From GCA-020352575 sp964600365 (lineage in GTDB: Bacteria > Actinomycetota > Acidimicrobiia > Spongiisociales > JAENVV01): DNA of 64,000 bases. Below are positions 59,909 to 64,000 of this stretch, piece by piece. A program made the translations under genes and the position numbers. Each line of letters begins with the position of its first letter. The first letter of the stretch is position 1. The notes below the pieces were generated by a model. The model made no database searches and had not been told where the DNA came from. It worked only from the letters and a program-made list of their open reading frames with translations. The stretch is taken from positions 1 through 64,000 of the forward strand of contig CAZRJG010000001.1 of assembly GCA_964600365.1 (NCBI GenBank). The letters run 5' to 3'.

Positions 59909-60844
59909 TCAGCCGGAGAGTCCGTCATCAACCATACGCTCTTCGGACACGAGCTCCATGGCGGAGGCCGCAGCCCCCATTTCAAGGAGGGCCCCGAAGT
60001 CCTGGTCACCCAGGCCCCGGCCGATGCCCTCCATCACCATCTGGTGGACGAGCGCCGAGGCCGGGAGCGGCACGTCGAGCGCACGACTCTGTTCGAGCCC
60101 GAGCTCGAAGTCCTTGCGGAGGAGGTGCCACGTGAAGGTCGGCGTCCAATCGAGGTTCACGAACGCCGGCGACTTGTAGCGGGTGAACACCGAGCCCATG
60201 ACGCTGTCGTTGAGGAAGTCGAGATAGTCGTAGCGCGACACGCCCGCCTTCTCCACCAAGAGCGCGGTCTCGGCCATCATCTGGGTGACCACGCCGAGCA
60301 TGAGGTTGTGGGCGATCTTCACGAGGCGGGCCTCGTCGCCACCACCCACGTAGGTGCACTTGGTCCCGTACATCTCGAGGTAGGGCCTCGCGAGGTCGTA
60401 CGCACCACGGGGACCCGAGGCGACCGACGTCAGCTTGCCGGACGACACGACCTTGGGATTGCCACTGACCGGAGCGGCGAGCACCGCCACGCCGAGATCG
60501 GCCGCAGCGGCACGAAGGATCTCCGAGGTCTGGGGATCGATCGTGGTCGAGTCGATGATCATCTTGGGGACGACGCCCTCCTTCGAGAGCACGCCGTGCT
60601 CCCCCGTCGTCACCTCGAGGACGTCCTTGGGCCCAGCGACCATGGTGAAGACGATGTCGCGGTCCGCGAGGTCTGCCGGGGTGTCCACGACCGTTGCGCC
60701 GAGCTCGCCGAGGGGTTCTGCCTTCGACCGCGTGCGGTTCCACACCGAGAGGTCACAACCTCCCGCGAGGAGGCGTTCACACAGGGCGTAGCCCATGCGC
60801 CCGGTACCGATCCAACCAAGCGTCAGTGCCTTCGGATCACTCAT
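59909..60844 (-). CDS. Beta-hydroxyacid dehydrogenase (3-HIBADH-like)
   Basis: A 311-residue NAD-binding enzyme: GWIGTGRMGYALCERLLAGG (residues 10-29), DSTTIDPQTSEILRAAA, VLAAPVSGNPK (catalytic block) and LVKIAHNLMLG with the catalytic Lys. These identify the 3-hydroxyisobutyrate/2-hydroxy-3-oxopropionate reductase family. It leads a two-gene operon with the M24 hydrolase and has a perfect LacI-type operator 15 bases upstream. GGAGTTGAG precedes the ATG. Confidence 0.87.
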   Translation of the reverse strand: MSDPKALTLGWIGTGRMGYALCERLLAGGCDLSVWNRTRSKAEPLGELGATVVDTPADLADRDIVFTMVAGPKDVLEVTTGEHGVLSKEGVVPKMIIDSTTIDPQTSEILRAAAADLGVAVLAAPVSGNPKVVSSGKLTSVASGPRGAYDLARPYLEMYGTKCTYVGGGDEARLVKIAHNLMLGVVTQMMAETALLVEKAGVSRYDYLDFLNDSVMGSVFTRYKSPAFVNLDWTPTFTWHLLRKDFELGLEQSRALDVPLPASALVHQMVMEGIGRGLGDQDFGALLEMGAAASAMELVSEERMVDDGLSG

Positions 60845-60858
60845 CTCAACTCCGTTCC

Positions 60859-60870
60859 GCAATCGATTGC
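60859..60870. promoter_or_regulatory. LacI-type operator GCAATCGATTGC (perfect palindrome)
   Basis: A perfect 12-bp palindrome just upstream of the beta-hydroxyacid dehydrogenase gene; it is the clearest copy of the set and defines the consensus. Confidence 0.7.
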
Positions 60871-60916
60871 ACGTGCATCCTAGGGCACTGTTCGGGAGTG
60901 TCAATCAGAACACCGG

Positions 60917-61663
60917 CTACGCCCCGGCGGCACTCCAGAGGAGGCGGACCACCGACGCCACGAGCACGCCGAGCACGACGTACTCGAACGTCTTCCTCTG
61001 GATACGACGGGAGACCCGCATCCCGAGCGGCACAACCATCAGGGCGGGGATCGTTGCGATGAGACCCTGCCCGAGCCGATCCCATGTGAGCATGTCGAGC
61101 GTCCAGTACCCCACGTACTGCATCACCCCGAAGATCCAGAACGGGACGGTGATAGAGAAGATGAACACCGACGGATCGAGGCGGAGCCCGTGGAGGTAGG
61201 TGGCGAGGACGGGTGCCGACACGCCCGTCGCCCCTTGGAGCGCCCCGCCGACGAGGCCGACGGGCGCGCTCAGCCACTTCGCAATGCGCTCCCCGATCCG
61301 GAACTCCTGGTCGGTGAGGTACCGCACGATGTAGGCGATGACCACGCCGGCGAGCACCCATGACAACGCCACATCATCGAGCTCACTGAGCAACCAGGCC
61401 CCTGCAAGGGTGCCGAAGAGCCCCGCAATGAGCATCGAAGGGAGGTACGCCTTCGTATCGCCCGCGGAGCCACGGTGCGCCCACAGGAGCCACGAGTTGG
61501 CGAGGAGCGACGGCACCGAGATGACCACCACGGCCTGCTCGATCCCGACGAAACCGGCCATGACGGGGATGGCGAGCATGGGGCCACCCATTCCGGTGAC
61601 CCCCTTCACGAAGAACCCCGTCCCCACCGTGAGGACGACGAGGAGGATCTCAACGGGATCCAT
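60917..61663 (-). CDS. TauE/SafE-family sulfite/anion exporter-like protein
   Basis: A 248-residue protein with about eight helices. VKGVTGMGGPMLAIPVMAGFVG and the second-half VGLVGGALQGATGVSAPVLATYL are the duplicated family motifs. Members export sulfite or organosulfur anions or take up small acids. It ends 73 bases upstream of the dehydrogenase gene and lacks its own operator-like site, so its control is unclear. Confidence 0.85.
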   Translation of the reverse strand: MDPVEILLVVLTVGTGFFVKGVTGMGGPMLAIPVMAGFVGIEQAVVVISVPSLLANSWLLWAHRGSAGDTKAYLPSMLIAGLFGTLAGAWLLSELDDVALSWVLAGVVIAYIVRYLTDQEFRIGERIAKWLSAPVGLVGGALQGATGVSAPVLATYLHGLRLDPSVFIFSITVPFWIFGVMQYVGYWTLDMLTWDRLGQGLIATIPALMVVPLGMRVSRRIQRKTFEYVVLGVLVASVVRLLWSAAGA

Positions 61664-61711
61664 GCGAACCCGATCGACGAGCGCGTGAACTCACGCGCGG
61701 CGCTCCCATGT

Positions 61712-62086
61712 TCAGACGTCGTCGTCCTTCACCCAGATGGTCTCCGAAGGCTTCGGCACCCAGAGCTCGATGAAGGTGAAGGTGGTGTCGGTGGGGTTCT
61801 CGAACCAGTGGACCTCGTCCTCGACCACCAGGGCGACATCCCCGGGGGCGAGGTCATAGGAGGCGTCATCCACATGGAGCATCCCCGATCCGTCGAGGAC
61901 GAAGAAGAAGTGTTTGGCGTCCAGGTGGTAGTGGGCGGCAGCGGTGTCACCGGGGTGATAGGTGATCTTGTCCGCCTTGATCGAGGTGAGGCCGAACAGC
62001 TCCTCGGTGATGAGGTCGACCCGGTCGCGGCCGTCACGCGTGGAGTCGAGAACGGGCAGGTCGGCCCGTTTGATCACGCTTGCCAT
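61712..62086 (-). CDS. Cupin-domain protein
   Basis: A 124-residue single cupin: HPGDTAAAHYHLDAKHFFFVLDGSGML (metal His motif 1) and LAPGDVALVVEDEVHWFENPTD (motif 2, His present). It may be a dioxygenase, isomerase or binding protein. It lies between the TauE-like gene and the substrate-binding-protein gene on the same strand, after a terminator. Confidence 0.82.
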   Translation of the reverse strand: MASVIKRADLPVLDSTRDGRDRVDLITEELFGLTSIKADKITYHPGDTAAAHYHLDAKHFFFVLDGSGMLHVDDASYDLAPGDVALVVEDEVHWFENPTDTTFTFIELWVPKPSETIWVKDDDV

Positions 62087-62108
62087 GAGTCCTCCTCAGT
62101 CCGTCCGA

Positions 62109-62146
62109 AACGACGGGTGGGGCCCCTCGGGGCCCCACCCGTCGTT
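62109..62146 (-). terminator. Terminator hairpin after the substrate-binding-protein gene
   Basis: AACGACGGGTGGGGCCCC-TC-GGGGCCCCACCCGTCGTT: 18 perfect base pairs, 19 bases downstream of the stop at 62165 on the minus strand. Confidence 0.85.
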
Positions 62147-62164
62147 CGGCTTGATCGGTGCGGC

Positions 62165-63328
62165 CTAGAAGTTCTCGACGAGTTCCTTGCCCTCAGTGAG
62201 GTCGAGGGCCGGGTTCGTGTCGAGACCAAGGGCCTCCTGCGCCGTGTGGAGGTCGGAGACGTCCACCCAGTCGCGCCACTTGTCGTTGATGTCCGGGGCA
62301 ACGTTGCCGTAGGGCACCACGAACTCCATCCACCAGTCCATCTGGGCGGGGTCGAAACCGAGGTCCTGCGAGAGGATCGTGGCATCGATGCGCCACACGT
62401 TCTCGTCGAAGAACGCGTCGGGGAGGTCGATGCCGTGATCCTCTGAGAGGATCCGCACGAGCTCGTCGAAGTTGGCTCGGGTCTTCGTCCAGCGCTGCGC
62501 CTGGATGTAGGCGTAGTTCCACGCTGCCGCGAAGCCCGGGTCCTCGTTCCGCTTGTCGCCGGTCATGACGAAGCCACCCTGGGGGACGTTGAAGAAGTCC
62601 GAGTACAGGGCACTACCGCCGTCGGCCTCTGCGAGGGGGACGTGGCGAGAAAACGCAACCGTGGCGTCGATCTGGCCGGTGAGCATTGCCTGCACCCAGT
62701 CATTGGAGCCACCGGTCATCTCGGTGAACACCACGTCGTTCTCCCAGTCGAGACCGAGCTCGCCAAGCATGAACTTGCAGATCGCCTCGTTCACCTGGCC
62801 GGCACGGCCACCACCGACCCGCTTGCCGCGGAGATCGTCGGCGCTGGTGATGCCAGCGTTGGCGATGAGGATGAGTGGCTGCGCACCGAGGTTCACGGAG
62901 ATCATCCGCGTGTCGGCCGGGAGCACACCCTTGTCCATGCCGTCGAAGAAGACATCGGAGTCGTAGAGCGAAACGTCGTAGTCACCCGAGAGGGTCGGGG
63001 GAACCGGGTCATCGGCGTCGTTGATTGTGAGATCGGTGATGCCGACCTCTTCGAAGAAGCCGAGCGACTGGCCCACGTACAGCGGGGCACGCAGCAGTCG
63101 GTTCGGGTTGTTGTACCCGACCGTCACCGCAGACTTCGTGGTCGTTGGGATGCCCGAACCCGCGGTCGTACCCGGCGCGGCGGTCGTCGCCGGCGCAGCC
63201 GTGGTCGTGGTGTCACCACTCCCGGCCCCACAGGCAGCGAGAGCCAGCCCACCAAGGGCCATACCACTCATGCCGAGGAACTGGCGCCGAGTAGGCGTAC
63301 CGAGTCCTCGATCCTTCTTTTCCACCAT
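62165..63328 (-). CDS. Tat-exported ABC substrate-binding lipoprotein (SsuA/NMT1-like)
   Basis: A 387-residue periplasmic-type binding protein. The N-terminus has a twin-arginine signal (TRRQFLGMSGMALGGLALAAC, Arg14-Arg15, lipid Cys33) and a Thr/Ala-rich linker. The fold APLYVGQSLGFFEEVGI, GKRVGGGRAGQVNEAI and LTGQIDATVAF matches the nitrate/sulfonate/thiamine-precursor class. GGAGGAG precedes the ATG at 63328. The permease gene is next upstream. The substrate is unknown. Confidence 0.88.
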   Translation of the reverse strand: MVEKKDRGLGTPTRRQFLGMSGMALGGLALAACGAGSGDTTTTAAPATTAAPGTTAGSGIPTTTKSAVTVGYNNPNRLLRAPLYVGQSLGFFEEVGITDLTINDADDPVPPTLSGDYDVSLYDSDVFFDGMDKGVLPADTRMISVNLGAQPLILIANAGITSADDLRGKRVGGGRAGQVNEAICKFMLGELGLDWENDVVFTEMTGGSNDWVQAMLTGQIDATVAFSRHVPLAEADGGSALYSDFFNVPQGGFVMTGDKRNEDPGFAAAWNYAYIQAQRWTKTRANFDELVRILSEDHGIDLPDAFFDENVWRIDATILSQDLGFDPAQMDWWMEFVVPYGNVAPDINDKWRDWVDVSDLHTAQEALGLDTNPALDLTEGKELVENF

Positions 63329-63384
63329 GTTTCTCCTCCGTTGTCTCGACCGAACCCGTGTGATCCAGCCCACTTGGTGTGGCG

Positions 63385-64000
63385 CTAGGTCTTGGAGACC
63401 TGCCGCCACGGTGCAATCCACGCCTCGGCAGATCGGGTCCCTTGGACCATGATCAAGGCGAAGATCGCAAGACTTACGAGCGCTGCGTATGTGAGCGCTC
63501 CGTTGAAGCCGCGCGCCGAGCGGAAGACGAGCCATCCAAGGCCGCCATCCTTCGATGCGCCGGTGAGGAACTCGGCGATCACGACCCCGACGAGGCCACG
63601 GCTCAGACCGAGTTGGATGCCGGAGACGACGAACGGGAGCGTGTACGGGAGAACGACCTTCCGATAGATCTGTGCCTTGTTGGCCCCGAACACCTTCGCC
63701 GCGTTGATGAGGGACTGCTCCGTTGTCTTCACACCGGCCCACGTGTTGATGATCACCGGGAATATCGCCGTGAGGATCACGAGCGCGTACTTGATGGAGT
63801 CACCGAGTCCCAGGAACAGGATGAGCACGGGGAAGATGGCGATACGGGGGAGGGACGAGAGCGTCCACACGTAGGGGCTGAAGATCGCGTCCATCCACTT
63901 GCTGCCACCCATGAGGAGGCCGATGGGGATCCCGATCACGACTGCGATGAGCAAGCCAATCGCATACACCTCGACCGTGACCCAGAAGTTCTTCGCGATC
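63385..64000 (-). CDS. ABC transporter permease (SsuC/TauC-like), 5' part missing
   Basis: A binding-protein-dependent permease whose reading frame is open to the window edge, so the N-terminus is missing. The EAA loop is INAAKVFGANKAQIYRKVVLPYTLPFVVSG, and GLSRGLVGVVIAEFLTG follows, as in SsuC/TauC-type permeases. It ends 56 bases upstream of the binding-protein gene, so the two form one importer. The ATPase gene should lie beyond the window. Confidence 0.87.
   Translation of the reverse strand, partial: IAKNFWVTVEVYAIGLLIAVVIGIPIGLLMGGSKWMDAIFSPYVWTLSSLPRIAIFPVLILFLGLGDSIKYALVILTAIFPVIINTWAGVKTTEQSLINAAKVFGANKAQIYRKVVLPYTLPFVVSGIQLGLSRGLVGVVIAEFLTGASKDGGLGWLVFRSARGFNGALTYAALVSLAIFALIMVQGTRSAEAWIAPWRQVSKT

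Noticed and set aside
1..64000. CRISPR arrays, transposases, prophage or restriction genes
   Set aside because: Looked for and not seen; the only repeats found are the TetR operator pair, the tRNA-end duplicate and hairpin terminators.

Overview
The window is a dense, GC-rich bacterial chromosome segment. A WhiB-family regulator with an AT-hook tail, an F420-dependent-type oxidoreductase, the phosphomutase/DUF3090/SCO1664 cassette and a HAIR-like operator before an hsp20 gene all point to an actinobacterium. A System I cytochrome c maturation operon and separate tal and pgi genes would fit the class Acidimicrobiia; that placement is inference. Many genes overlap by 4 bases (ATGA/GTGA), so starts were often chosen by translational coupling. 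No CRISPR array, phage module, transposase or replication origin was seen.

Layout. 1-10.3 kb: AhpD-like enzyme (cut by the edge), a thioredoxin lipoprotein with an Lgt-like partner, phenylacetate-CoA ligase, a TetR/flavin/MBL operon divergent from an NAD-binding protein across a tandem-repeat operator, a CPBP protease, GNAT and a leucine/valine-type dehydrogenase. 10.3-16.4 kb: a compact eight-gene ccmABCDEF-ccmH/I-ccmG operon. 16.4-18.8 kb: a cobalt/nickel ECF transporter. 18.8-19.5 kb: a thioredoxin-like lipoprotein whose first active-site Cys codon is TGA followed by a bacterial SECIS-like hairpin, so probably a selenoprotein. 19.5-26.3 kb: Fur-family regulator, trpD, RNase P RNA, SRAP protein, a 2-hydroxyacid dehydrogenase and the three-gene actinobacterial cassette. 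26.3-36.6 kb: hsp20, F420-type oxidoreductase, Zn-ribbon and Nif3 proteins, TspO-like protein, acyltransferase, a two-component pair, a primary-type sigma factor and an RRM protein.

36.6-51.3 kb: DMT exporter, a creatinase-like M24 protein, a DUF1566 lipoprotein, tRNA-Val with a duplicated 3' end and a perfect 40-bp palindrome, an acyl-CoA ligase, a WhiB7-type regulator preceded by a small leader ORF and a terminator that can form competing structures, pgi-tal, a carboxyltransferase gene with an apparent frameshift, and a PspC/LiaF-like envelope-stress module with its own kinase and regulator.

51.3-64 kb: a catabolic-looking region that seems to be a local LacI regulon. Copies of a GCAATCGATTGC-like palindrome lie before a degenerate E2-like protein and a divergent AhpD-like gene, before an orphan molybdenum hydroxylase large subunit, before lacI itself, before osmC, and before a beta-hydroxyacid dehydrogenase/M24 operon. 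TauE/SafE, cupin and a Tat-exported substrate-binding protein with its permease follow. The substrate cannot be read from the sequence.
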